A stretch of 43,032 nt of DNA from Deltaproteobacteria bacterium (GTDB lineage: Bacteria; Myxococcota; UBA727; VGSZ01). Where the stretch lies: assembly GCA_020850995.1 (NCBI GenBank), contig JADZDP010000148.1, forward strand, positions 1 through 43,032. The letters are read 5' to 3'. The notes below the pieces were generated by a model that did not search any database, was not told the DNA's origin, and saw only the letters and a list, made by a program, of their open reading frames with translations. The position numbers were made by a program, and so were the translations under genes. Position 1 is the stretch's first letter. Each line of letters starts with the position of its first letter. Positions 15,916 through 24,004 of the stretch are shown here, in pieces.

Positions 15916-17031
15916 ATGTTTCTGGCCGTGCTGCAGTTGCTCGCGCGCTACAAGGGCATCGTCGTCGTCGGCCTGCTGTTGCTGACGCCGCTCATGCTCT
16001 TGTACGCGCAGACCAAGCGCCCGGGCGCGCGCGGACCGGTGGTGGGTGTCATCGTCGACGTCGCCGCTGGGCTCGAGCGCGCCATGTTGTGGGCCACCGG
16101 CGGCATCCTCGACGGCCTCGAGCACTATGTCACCAGCGTGGGCTCGTGGAGCGAGCTGGTCGCGCTGCGCCGTGAGCGTGGGCTCGCGCTCGCGTGGTGG
16201 GCGCGCGCCGAGGAGCTCGAGCACGAGAACGACGAGCTGCGCGCGCTCGCGCGCGCGGTGGCGCCCATCGACGGCCCGCGCCCGCTCGGCGCGCGCGTGG
16301 TCGGGCGCACCGGTGCGCCGGTGTCGTCGCTCATCACCATCGACGTCGGCAGCGCCGACGGTGTACGTCGCGGCGACGGGGTCATCGACAAGGCGGGCGT
16401 GGTGGGTGTGGTGCTCGCCGTGGGCCGCCGCGCCAGCGACGTGCTCTTGTTGAGCGACTCGCGCTCGGCGGTCGACGTGGTGGTGCAGCGCACGCGCGCG
16501 CGCGGCATCCTGCGCGGCTCGGGCTCCGAGGATCACTACGGCGTCAGCGTCGACGACTTCGACAAGCTGCGCGACGTCAAGCCCGGCGACGCCGTGGTGA
16601 CGAGCGGGCTTGGGGCGCGCTTCCCTCCCGGGCTCTTGGTCGGCACCGTCCTCGAGACCTCCGCGCCCGACGACAGCCTGTACGTCGAAGCCGAGCTGCG
16701 GCCCGCGACGAGCTTCGATCGCGTCGAGCACGTGCAGGTGCTCATCGATCGCCCCCCGCCTCGCGCGCCGCGCTTGGGCGAAGAGCCCATGCTCGATGAG
16801 GTCGACGGCGGACCGGTCGACGCCGGTCCTGCGCCAGCCGCGCCCAGGCCAAAGCCAGCGGTCGCGCTCCCCGCCAGCGCCGCCGTCGACGCTGGGCCCG
16901 TGGCTGCACCACCGGCCGCGCTCGACGCGGGCCCGACAGCGGCGTTGCCGACGCCAGGGCCCGCGGCCCCGCCAGCGCCAGTGGCTGCGCCACCCGCGAA
17001 CGCCGGTGCGCGCGACGGAGGGACGCCGTGA
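15916..17031 (+). CDS. mreC: Rod-shape protein MreC
   Basis: A 371-residue bitopic membrane protein that links MreB to the PBP2-RodA synthase. A transmembrane helix (about 14-31, IVVVGLLLLTPLMLLYA) is followed by a coiled coil (WWARAEELEHENDELRALARAV, about 93-115) and the beta-barrel MreC core, including RVVGRTGAPVSSLITIDVGSADGVRRGDGV and the later GDAVVTSGLGARFPPGLLVGTV. From about residue 290 a Pro/Ala tail with repeated Asp-Ala-Gly-Pro units extends into the periplasm; such a tail is not part of the standard fold. The ATG at 15916 gives the usual spacing to the membrane helix. Its stop overlaps the mreD start by 4 bases. Confidence 0.94.
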   Translation: MFLAVLQLLARYKGIVVVGLLLLTPLMLLYAQTKRPGARGPVVGVIVDVAAGLERAMLWATGGILDGLEHYVTSVGSWSELVALRRERGLALAWWARAEELEHENDELRALARAVAPIDGPRPLGARVVGRTGAPVSSLITIDVGSADGVRRGDGVIDKAGVVGVVLAVGRRASDVLLLSDSRSAVDVVVQRTRARGILRGSGSEDHYGVSVDDFDKLRDVKPGDAVVTSGLGARFPPGLLVGTVLETSAPDDSLYVEAELRPATSFDRVEHVQVLIDRPPPRAPRLGEEPMLDEVDGGPVDAGPAPAAPRPKPAVALPASAAVDAGPVAAPPAALDAGPTAALPTPGPAAPPAPVAAPPANAGARDGGTP

Positions 17032-17558
17032 GGCGCGTCGCGGTGCTGGCGCTGCTCACGCTGCTCTTGACTGCCCTGGGCGGGGCGCTGTCGGTGGCGC
17101 TCGGGTGGTCGAGCCTACCCATCGTGCCCGGCGCCATCCTGTGCGCGTACGCGGCCCTGGTCGATCCCCCCATCGAAGGCGTGTTGACCGCCGCCGCCAT
17201 CGGGCTCGTGGTCGACGCCATGACCGGCACCTCCTTGGGGCTCAACGTGTTGGCGCTCGTCGCCGTCTTGGTGGGCAGTCGGCTCGTGACCGGCTTCGTC
17301 ACCTCGCCGCGCGGGCTGCCGGCGGCGGCGTTCGTGGGCGGGTTCTCGGCAGTCCATGCCTTCGTCGCGCTGCTCTTGCTCTTTCTGTTTCAACGTCGCG
17401 GTGGCTTCGGCCTGCTGTCGGTGTTCACCGTCGCGGTGGCCAACGCCGCGGCGTCGATCGTGGTCATCCCCCTGGTCCAGCGCCTGTTGGTGGCCCTGCG
17501 CCTCGAGGAGCGCGACGAGACCCTGCAGGAGCGCCTGGCCGGGAAGGGGCGCGCGTGA
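17028..17558 (+). CDS. mreD: Rod-shape membrane protein MreD
   Basis: A 176-residue polytopic membrane protein with about five hydrophobic segments separated by short loops. It has the usual MreD features: a small size, the D-P-P-x-E segment in the second loop (VDPPIEGV) and position between mreC and PBP2. It begins with GTG, its start overlapping the mreC stop (GTGA at 17028-17031), and ends by overlapping the next start in the same way, which implies translational coupling. MreD sequences diverge strongly, so the call rests on topology and gene order. Confidence 0.9.
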   Translation: MRRVAVLALLTLLLTALGGALSVALGWSSLPIVPGAILCAYAALVDPPIEGVLTAAAIGLVVDAMTGTSLGLNVLALVAVLVGSRLVTGFVTSPRGLPAAAFVGGFSAVHAFVALLLLFLFQRRGGFGLLSVFTVAVANAAASIVVIPLVQRLLVALRLEERDETLQERLAGKGRA

Positions 17559-19921
17559 AGAAGGCATTTCAGCCAGCGTTCCCCGGGCGCAACACCACCA
17601 TCACCACCGCCATCGTGGGCGCGCTGCTCGCGGTCCACGTGGCGCGCCTCTACGTGCTGCAGGTGGTCCGCGGCGAGGACTACGTCCAGAAGGGCGAGTC
17701 GAACTTCATCCAAGAGCGGCGCATCACACACGCGCGTGGGCTCATCTACGACCAGCGCGGGCGCGTGCTCGTCGACAATCGGCCGTCGCACGACGTGTAC
17801 ATGACGGTCGCGTTCTTGCCCGATAGCACCCGCAGCTTGAGCCGGCTGTTTGCGCCGCTCGCCTTGCCCAAGGCCGAGATCGCCGAGATCGACGGGCGTG
17901 TGCTCGGCGCCATCGACGAAGCGAACGATCTGGTGGTGGCGCGTGAGGGAGTGCCTGCCGCCGCGTGCGACGAGATGCGCGAGATCATCACTCGTGATGA
18001 CGTGCGCGGCGTCGTCATCGACGACGACGACCAGGCCTGTCGCGTGCTGGTGTCGGCGCGGGAGCTGCCCTCGCGCGCAAGCGTGTTCCGGCGCCTGCGC
18101 GAGCTCGTGGGCCTGCCGCCGGAGTTGATGAAGGAGCGTGTCGAGCGCGCGCTGCAAAAGTCGCGCGGCCTCGGCAAATTCAAGCCCACGCTGCTGCTCG
18201 AAGACATCGGCTTCGACGCCTACGCGCGCATCGAGGCCGCCGCCTCACTCGGCGACATCCCGGGCATCGATGTCGTCGACAGCCAGAAGCGGCGCTATCG
18301 CCACGGCACCCTGGCGGCGCACGTGCTCGGCTACATGAACGAGATCGGCGCCAAAGAGCTCGAGTCGAAGAAGGACCAGGGCTATCTGCTCGGTGACATG
18401 ATCGGGCGCCGCGGTATCGAGGCCACGCGCGAAGCCGAGCTGCGCGGCAAGGACGGCATCGACCCCGTGGTCGTCGACGCCAAGGGCCGAAAGATGGGCG
18501 AGGACCGCGCCGCCGCCTTGCTCGGCGACGATCGGCGCACGATGCCCGAGCCCGGCAGCTCGCTCATCTTGTCCATCGACGAGGACATGCAGCGCACGGC
18601 GGAGCAGATGTACAACGGCATCGCCGGCAGCGTGGTGGCGATGGAGGTACGCACCGGCTTCATCCTCGCCATGGCGAGCTTCCCCACCTACGACCCGAAC
18701 CAGGTCACCGGGCCGTGGAGCAAGCCGTACCTCGAGAAGATCACCAAGGACCCGCTGCGCCCGTGGGGCAACAAGGCCATTCAAGAGCACTACGCGCCGG
18801 GCTCGACCTTCAAGGCGATCACCGCCGCAGCCGGACTGCGCAACAAGCTCATCGACGAGCGGTCGAACCGTGCGTGCCCGGGCTTCTTCCGGCTCGGACG
18901 CAGCGTGTGGCGTTGCTTCAATCGCGGAGGCCACGGCTCGCTCGCGCTGGTGCGCGCGTTGCAGGTGAGCTGCGACAGCTACTTTTACTCGCTCGGCTAC
19001 GACCTCGGGCCCGATCGCCTCGCGGAGACCGCGCGCCTGTTCGGCTTCGGCTCGCGTACTGGGCTCGACCTCGACAAAGAGACACCGGGCATCATGCCCG
19101 ACCGCGACTACTACGTGCGTCGCTTCGGCGCCTACACGCCCGGCCTCGTGGTCAACAATTCCATTGGCCAGGGCGACGTGACCGTGACGCCGCTGCAGCT
19201 CGCGGTAGCCTACGCAGCCATCGCCAACGGTGGCACCGTGTACAAGCCACAGCTCGTGCGAGAGACCCGCGACGCCGACGGCAACACCGTCGCCATCCAC
19301 GATCCGGTGGTGGTGGCCGAGCTCGGCATCGACAAGGCGCAGCTCGCGCTGATGAAGGAGGCGCTGGCCCACGTCACCGATCCCGGCGGCACGGCCTCGG
19401 GCCTGCTGTGGCGCCGCGACCGCTTCGCCCCCGTCTCGCAATGGCTGCGCGAGAGCGGCGTCACCATCGTGGGCAAGACCGGCACCGCGCAGGTGGTTCG
19501 CCTGTCGAAGAGCGTGCAACACATCGAGGCGAAGGACGTACCCTACGAGCAGCGCGACCACGCGTGGTTCGTGGGCTTTGCGCCCTATGACAACCCCGAG
19601 ATCGTCGTCGTCACCATGACCGAGCATGGCGGCTTCGGTGGCTCCACTTCGGGCCCGGTGACGGCCGCGGTGCTGCACCGGTGGTTCACCGAGGTGCGCA
19701 CCATGGGGCGCTACGAGGACCTGCCGGCGCTGCCGCCGCCCAAGCGCGTCATCGCCGCGCCACCGAAGAAGGAGGAGCCGGCCGAGGAGCAGGCGCCCAC
19801 GACGGCGCAGAGCCCCGAGACCGACGAGTCCGCGCCGCCCGACGCTGCGCCCGTGATGCCGACCACGACCCCCAAGCCCGATCCGCAGGCTCCCGCGCCC
19901 GCGGCGCCGGAGCCGCCATGA
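17555..19921 (+). CDS. mrdA: Elongation-specific transpeptidase PBP2
   Basis: A 788-residue class B penicillin-binding protein that cross-links new lateral wall with RodA. An N-terminal membrane helix (about 15-38) is followed by the dimerisation/pedestal domain beginning RGLIYDQRGRVLVDNRPS. The transpeptidase domain carries all three active-site motifs: STFK with nucleophile Ser417, SCD (472-474) in the position of SxN, and KTG (641-643). Length exceeds the common 630-650 residues, partly through a Pro/Glu/Ala-rich C-terminal tail from about 715 (PPPKRVIAAPPKKEEP and beyond). The start is GTG, overlapping the mreD stop, and the stop overlaps the rodA ATG. Tail function is unknown; it may be a periplasmic spacer or interaction region. 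Confidence 0.96.
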   Translation: MKKAFQPAFPGRNTTITTAIVGALLAVHVARLYVLQVVRGEDYVQKGESNFIQERRITHARGLIYDQRGRVLVDNRPSHDVYMTVAFLPDSTRSLSRLFAPLALPKAEIAEIDGRVLGAIDEANDLVVAREGVPAAACDEMREIITRDDVRGVVIDDDDQACRVLVSARELPSRASVFRRLRELVGLPPELMKERVERALQKSRGLGKFKPTLLLEDIGFDAYARIEAAASLGDIPGIDVVDSQKRRYRHGTLAAHVLGYMNEIGAKELESKKDQGYLLGDMIGRRGIEATREAELRGKDGIDPVVVDAKGRKMGEDRAAALLGDDRRTMPEPGSSLILSIDEDMQRTAEQMYNGIAGSVVAMEVRTGFILAMASFPTYDPNQVTGPWSKPYLEKITKDPLRPWGNKAIQEHYAPGSTFKAITAAAGLRNKLIDERSNRACPGFFRLGRSVWRCFNRGGHGSLALVRALQVSCDSYFYSLGYDLGPDRLAETARLFGFGSRTGLDLDKETPGIMPDRDYYVRRFGAYTPGLVVNNSIGQGDVTVTPLQLAVAYAAIANGGTVYKPQLVRETRDADGNTVAIHDPVVVAELGIDKAQLALMKEALAHVTDPGGTASGLLWRRDRFAPVSQWLRESGVTIVGKTGTAQVVRLSKSVQHIEAKDVPYEQRDHAWFVGFAPYDNPEIVVVTMTEHGGFGGSTSGPVTAAVLHRWFTEVRTMGRYEDLPALPPPKRVIAAPPKKEEPAEEQAPTTAQSPETDESAPPDAAPVMPTTTPKPDPQAPAPAAPEPP

Positions 19922-21243
19922 GCATCTCCACTGCGCCCGAGTCGACGCAGCGATGGCCGCTCGGCCTTATCGGCGTGGCGGCGCTGATCCCGTTGCTCGG
20001 CGTGCTCAACCTGTCGTCGGCGGCGCGGGCCACCATGCCCGACCTGTGGTTCAAGCAGCTCCTGTGGCTGTGCGGCGGCTTCGTCGCGGGCGCCGTGGTG
20101 GCGCGCCTGCGCGCGTCGACACTCGAGCTGCTCTCCTACCCGCTCTACGCCGTCACCTGCGTCTTGCTCGTCGCCGTGCTGGCGGTGGGCACGCCCATCA
20201 AGGGCGCGCAACGCTGGCTCGACCTCGGCGCCTTCAACATGCAGCCCTCGGAGCTCGCCAAGCTCGCCATGATCCTGGTGTGCGCGCGTTATTTTTCGCG
20301 CTTCGAGATGCCGGGCGGGTACACGCTCGTGGCGTTGCTGCGGCCACTCAACCTCAGCCGGCCGCTCGGCATCCTCGCGTTCGCGGCGTACCGCTACGTG
20401 CACACGCGCGCGAAGCACGACGCGGCGCTGGCGGCCGGCGCCACCGACATCCCGTCCATCGATCCGCTCTGGCTCACGATCGCGCTGGTGGCGCTCGCCC
20501 TGGTGTGGGGCGCGCTCGGCGCCCTCGATCTCGTGCGCAGCGGGGTCGATGCCAAGCGTATCGTCGCGCCCATCGACGTCGTCATGGTGCCTTTCATCTT
20601 GGTGCTCGTCGAGCCCGACCTCGGTACCGCGTCCATCGTGCTCGCGGTGGCGGCGACCATCATCCTGTTCGCCGGCATGCGGCCGCGCGACCTGGCAGTC
20701 GCATCGGTGGGCGTGGTCGGCGTCGCCGTGCTGGCGTGGAGCTTCGTGCTGCACGACTACCAGCGCAAGCGCGTGTACACCTTCCTCAACCCCGAGTCCG
20801 ATATCCAGGGCGCGGGCTACCACGCCGCGCAGTCGATCATCGCGGTGGGCTCGGGCGAGATCACCGGCAAGGGCTATGGGCACGGCACGCAAACGCAGCT
20901 GTCGTTCCTGCCCGAGAACCACACCGACTTCGTGTTCTCCGTGCTCGGCGAGGAGTGGGGCTTCGTCGGCGGCACCATCCTCATCGTGCTGTTGTTCGCG
21001 CTGGTGACGCTGATGTTGCGCGGCGCGCGGCGCGCCACCGATCGCTTCTCGGCGCTGATGGCGGTGGGCGCGGCGTCAATGATCTTCTGGCACGCCTTCA
21101 TCAACATCGGCATGGTGATCGGTGTGCTCCCAGTGGTCGGCGTCACCTTGCCCTTGATGAGCTACGGCGGCTCGTCGATGATCACCAAGATCATCGCCAT
21201 CGGCTTCGCCGTCAACGCGCAGCTCCCGAGGAAGGTCACATGA
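19918..21243 (+). CDS. rodA: SEDS glycan polymerase RodA with an extra internal segment
   Basis: A 441-residue multi-pass SEDS protein that polymerises glycan strands with PBP2. Family motifs present are KGAQRWLDLGAFNMQPSELAK (95-115), VEPDLGTA (231-238), NPESDIQGAGYHAAQSIIAVGSG (291-313), LPENHTDF (331-338) with the Asp equivalent to the residue shown essential in other RodA proteins, and the final LPLMSYGGSSM. Typical RodA is about 370 residues. The excess lies at about 130-218, between the SELAK helix and VEPDLGTA, and contains one clear extra hydrophobic stretch (LWLTIALVALALVWGALGAL). ATG overlaps the PBP2 stop; its own stop overlaps the next gene. Confidence 0.95.
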   Translation: MSISTAPESTQRWPLGLIGVAALIPLLGVLNLSSAARATMPDLWFKQLLWLCGGFVAGAVVARLRASTLELLSYPLYAVTCVLLVAVLAVGTPIKGAQRWLDLGAFNMQPSELAKLAMILVCARYFSRFEMPGGYTLVALLRPLNLSRPLGILAFAAYRYVHTRAKHDAALAAGATDIPSIDPLWLTIALVALALVWGALGALDLVRSGVDAKRIVAPIDVVMVPFILVLVEPDLGTASIVLAVAATIILFAGMRPRDLAVASVGVVGVAVLAWSFVLHDYQRKRVYTFLNPESDIQGAGYHAAQSIIAVGSGEITGKGYGHGTQTQLSFLPENHTDFVFSVLGEEWGFVGGTILIVLLFALVTLMLRGARRATDRFSALMAVGAASMIFWHAFINIGMVIGVLPVVGVTLPLMSYGGSSMITKIIAIGFAVNAQLPRKVT

Positions 21244-22031
21244 GCTCCGGCGACGACGACATCATCGACGCAGTGCTGGAGGACGTTCGCGCCGGCTCGA
21301 CCCGCCCCGTGCCGGCCGACGCCGCGCAGGCCGAGGCGCGCGCCGGAGCGCTGCACGCCGACGCCACCACGGCGCTGGTGCCGCGCCGCGAAGCTCCCCT
21401 CTTCGGATCGGCGTCGTTCTTCGAGCGCGCCGGCGAGGAGCTCTTGTCGTCCACGCAGCACGCGCTCGAGCTGGCCGGCACTGCCTACGCGCGTGTGCGT
21501 GCGGGGCGAACGGTGCTGGTGGGCCTGCGCCGCTGCACCACGGGCATGCCCGGCCGCGTGCCCATCGACCCCGACTGGGGCGAGATCCTGTGGCACACCC
21601 ACCCGGGCCTGCGCGGCTCGCTCGCCGCCTTCTCCATCGAGGATCTCGAGGTCGCGCGCCGCGCCAACAAGCCGCTCCTCGTCATCGGCTTTGGCGGCCT
21701 CTCCCCCGAGGTGATCTCCACGCTGGCGCTCCCCTTCGGGTTGCGGGCGTTCGTGGTGGCGGCGGGCCTCAAGGGCATCATGGCGCTCGAGAAGGGGCGC
21801 ATGCTGCGCGAGCGGCTGCTCAAGGTCGGCGTGGCGGCGCGGGTGTGCTGGCCTTCGGGGCAGATCCAGCCCGTGCTGCGCGCCAACGCGAGCCCGCTGC
21901 AGGCGGCGCTCGACGAGATGAGCTTCGCGGTCGACCGGGGCGTGGGCGCGGTGGAGCGCATCGGCCAGCAGGCCCTGCGCGACCTCGTGGGCGCGCTCTT
22001 GGGCCGTCCGCCGGGCCAACACCGGGATTGA
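21240..22031 (+). CDS. Unknown protein with JAMM-like motif, last gene of the elongasome operon
   Basis: A 263-residue protein I cannot assign firmly. After a 50-residue acidic, low-complexity start, a globular region contains ELAG (77-80), a strand TVLVGL, then WGEILWHTHPG with His119 and His121, and FSIED with Ser132 and Asp135. The block HxHP-x(n)-SxxD, with an upstream Glu, is the metal-binding pattern of JAB/MPN (JAMM) metalloproteases. The gap between the second His and the Ser is ten residues rather than the usual seven, so this is tentative. The following KPLLVIGFGG and a helical C-terminus show no membrane segment. The ATG overlaps the rodA stop by 4 bases, so it is translated with the wall-synthesis genes. 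A JAMM role in cutting or deconjugating a protein partner is speculation. Confidence 0.6.
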   Translation: MSSGDDDIIDAVLEDVRAGSTRPVPADAAQAEARAGALHADATTALVPRREAPLFGSASFFERAGEELLSSTQHALELAGTAYARVRAGRTVLVGLRRCTTGMPGRVPIDPDWGEILWHTHPGLRGSLAAFSIEDLEVARRANKPLLVIGFGGLSPEVISTLALPFGLRAFVVAAGLKGIMALEKGRMLRERLLKVGVAARVCWPSGQIQPVLRANASPLQAALDEMSFAVDRGVGAVERIGQQALRDLVGALLGRPPGQHRD

Positions 22032-22056
22032 CGACGTCGGCGGCGCGCCCGATACC
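22028..22056 (+). promoter_or_regulatory. Leaderless-type promoter of the 155-residue gene
   Basis: TTGACG (22028-22033, overlapping the preceding stop codon), a 17-base spacer and GATACC (22051-22056), then 6 bases to the ATG at 22063. No Shine-Dalgarno is present. Confidence 0.6.
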
Positions 22057-22062
22057 CGGCGC

Positions 22063-22530
22063 ATGCAGTTCATCGAGCTCGTGGCCAAGATGTCGGACGA
22101 TACCTTCGCAGAGATGGTGCAGGCCTCGCCGCGGAAGATCCGCGAGACGCTGTTTCAGCGCCTCGGCATCAAGGCGAAGAAGACCATCGGCCTCAAGGTG
22201 CATGCCAAGGCCGAGGAGCGCACCAAGAAGCTGCAAGAGAAGCTGCGCACGGCCAGCTCCGACCAGGAGAACCGCTTGTGCGAGGAGCTGGTGCGCAATT
22301 TCCTCTACACCAAGCGCCCGCTGCTCAAGGCCACCCTCGATCACCTCGGCATCAAGAACGATAACGGCCTGGTCGACGAGGAGCCCACCTTCTTCCAAGA
22401 GCTGACGGCGGAGAAGGTCAAGGACCTGGTCGAGCACCTGCGCGGGCAGGGCTTCGCCACCGACCACATCCTGACCTATCTGCGCTTCGTGAAGGCTCCG
22501 CATCTGGACGGCGTGGCCAAGGCGGCGTAG
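22063..22530 (+). CDS. Small helical protein of unknown function
   Basis: A 155-residue soluble, charged and apparently all-helical protein with no signal peptide, no cysteine pair and no motif I recognise. It has a Lys/Glu-rich middle (AEERTKKLQEKLRTASSDQENR) and an amphipathic C-terminal half (LTAEKVKDLVEHLRGQGFATDHILTYLRF). Codon use is like the neighbours, with strong third-position GC, which supports a real gene. It stands 31 bases after the elongasome operon but has its own promoter-like boxes, so it is probably separately transcribed. It converges with the M48 peptidase gene with 27 bases between stops. Confidence 0.75.
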   Translation: MQFIELVAKMSDDTFAEMVQASPRKIRETLFQRLGIKAKKTIGLKVHAKAEERTKKLQEKLRTASSDQENRLCEELVRNFLYTKRPLLKATLDHLGIKNDNGLVDEEPTFFQELTAEKVKDLVEHLRGQGFATDHILTYLRFVKAPHLDGVAKAA

Positions 22531-22557
22531 CGCATCGGCTGGTCCAAGATCGCCGCT

Positions 22558-23823
22558 TCACGCGCCGGGACCGCCCTTGGGCTTGTCATCGTCCGGCGCC
22601 TTGACCTCGCCGTCGACGGCGTCCTTGTCGCCCTCCACCCACTCGCCCTCGGTGGTGAAGTTCCGCTTGTACCAACCGCGCACGTCGGTCCACGCCTTGC
22701 CGATGGGGTCGGCGCTCTCCGCCTGGCGCGCCGCTTCGGCGGCCGAGGGCGCGGGCGGCTCTTCCTGCAGCTGCTGGCCGCAGTGGGTGCACACGAGCGC
22801 GTCGAGCTTGTTCTGCTGCGCGCACGACGGGCACGCGCGCGTGGCGATGAGCGCCCGCGTCTTGTAGTCGCCATCGAGGATCTCGAGGTAGTTCCCCGAG
22901 CTCACCCAATCGAGCACCTCCTTGGTGCGCCAGATGGGGAAGGGGTGGCTGCGAAACAGCGTCTGGAAGATCGTCATGTAGCGGCCGAAGGGCCCCTCGT
23001 CCTGCATCTTGCCGAAGCTGTCGGCCTGCTCCACGAAAGCGTCGATGGACAGCTCGGCGCCGAAGCGCCGCGTGCCGCCCGAGATCTTCATCAGGCTGCG
23101 CATGACCAGGTTCGGGTTCTTCACCACCAAGAGCGCGGCGCGGTCGCTCGAGAGCTCGCTGGCGCGATCCCAGCGCAAGAGCGCGAGCTGGATGGGGTAC
23201 ACGATGAGGCTGCCGATGCCGAGCGTGGCTTGGATGATGGCCGAGGCGACGCTACCGAACACGCGCGCCGCGCTCTTGTACAGCACGTGATCGGCGTGGA
23301 CGTGGCCGAGCTCGTGGGCCAGCACGACCTCCATCTCGTCGTCGTCGAGGAGCTCGAGGCACCCCGTGGAGATGGCGATGAAGTAGTGATCGACGCCGAA
23401 GGTGTACGCGTTCGGCACCGGGTCTTGATAGACGTACAGCTCGGGCAGCTGCTTGATGCCGAGGCAGCGGGCGGCGCGCTCGAAGCGCGACCACACGGTG
23501 GGCAGCTGTGTTGGCCCCACACGGATGAAGTTCGCGTGGTGGTGCAGGCGTGTGAACAGCTCGAAGCTGTGGCGGATCAGGCTGCGCAGCAGCGTCGACA
23601 CACCCGGGATGCGCTTGAGCGCGTCGAGGGTCTCGCGGTCGAGCGGGTGAATGTAGCTCTCGGGATCGAGATCGTCGAAGAAGCGATCGAAGGCGCGCAA
23701 GAGCGGCTTGTCGCACTTGCCGCACAAGGGCGAGGCCTTGAGGGCGAGGATCTTGGCGCGCGGCAGGCGGTTCGTCGCACCGCACTCCCCGCAGGTGAAC
23801 TCGACGGCATCGACCTTGCTCAT
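22558..23823 (-). CDS. M48 metalloprotease flanked by two zinc ribbons
   Basis: A 421-residue protein with a gluzincin core: HELGH at 170-174 supplies two zinc ligands and the catalytic Glu, and ELSSD (223-227) the third ligand, as in M48/HtpX-type proteases. A hydrophobic stretch (about 190-215, SVASAIIQATLGIGSLIVYPIQLALL) sits after the active-site helix, as in membrane M48 enzymes. Two four-Cys zinc-ribbon candidates bracket the core: Cys11, 14, 34, 37 at the N-terminus and Cys331, 334, 345, 348 near the C-terminus. The N-terminal one implies a cytoplasmic start. The last 70 residues are acidic and Pro/Ala/Lys rich. The ATG at 23823 follows a GGGAG Shine-Dalgarno and begins the ribbon; the open frame upstream is not coding. 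A role in membrane-protein quality control is plausible from the family. Confidence 0.87.
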   Translation of the reverse strand: MSKVDAVEFTCGECGATNRLPRAKILALKASPLCGKCDKPLLRAFDRFFDDLDPESYIHPLDRETLDALKRIPGVSTLLRSLIRHSFELFTRLHHHANFIRVGPTQLPTVWSRFERAARCLGIKQLPELYVYQDPVPNAYTFGVDHYFIAISTGCLELLDDDEMEVVLAHELGHVHADHVLYKSAARVFGSVASAIIQATLGIGSLIVYPIQLALLRWDRASELSSDRAALLVVKNPNLVMRSLMKISGGTRRFGAELSIDAFVEQADSFGKMQDEGPFGRYMTIFQTLFRSHPFPIWRTKEVLDWVSSGNYLEILDGDYKTRALIATRACPSCAQQNKLDALVCTHCGQQLQEEPPAPSAAEAARQAESADPIGKAWTDVRGWYKRNFTTEGEWVEGDKDAVDGEVKAPDDDKPKGGPGA

Positions 23824-23833
23824 GTGCACTCCC

Positions 23834-23849
23834 GCGCCTTTCGAGGCGC
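23834..23849 (-). other. Small 5' UTR hairpin before the M48 gene
   Basis: A 6-bp stem with a CGAA tetraloop (on the minus strand) directly upstream of the Shine-Dalgarno of the M48 gene. It could tune translation; it may also be chance in GC-rich sequence. Confidence 0.3.
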
Positions 23850-23903
23850 ATCGCACGCTACCGTAGGAACGGTTCGGCCGGGAGCAAGGGGCGCGCGCCA
23901 CCC

Positions 23904-23983
23904 CGGAGCGCGCCCCCGGAGTCTCACGGCCAGGCGCCGTTGACACCCGGCGCCTGGCCGTGAGACTCCGGGGGCGCGCCCCG
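23904..23983. repeat. Perfect 32-bp inverted repeat (cruciform/hairpin) in a divergent intergenic region
   Basis: The left arm is 23908-23939 and the right arm 23948-23979. They are exact reverse complements separated by an 8-base loop, ttgacacc. Beyond one mismatch (23907/23980) three further pairs extend the stem to 23904-23983. It lies between the start of the M48 gene (-) and the start of the BIG2-type lipoprotein (+), not between convergent stops, so it is not a normal terminator for either. Possible meanings are a regulator binding site, a very stable 5' UTR hairpin of the lipoprotein operon, a remnant of a small mobile repeat, or a fold-back assembly artefact. Confidence 0.85.
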
Positions 23984-24004
23984 TGCGCAGGTGGGATGGC
24001 CGGA

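Noticed and set aside
23940..23945. Perfect TTGACA in the loop of the large inverted repeat as a -35 box
   Set aside because: No -10-like element occurs at 16-18 bases downstream and the nearest start codon is 60 bases away. It is probably chance.
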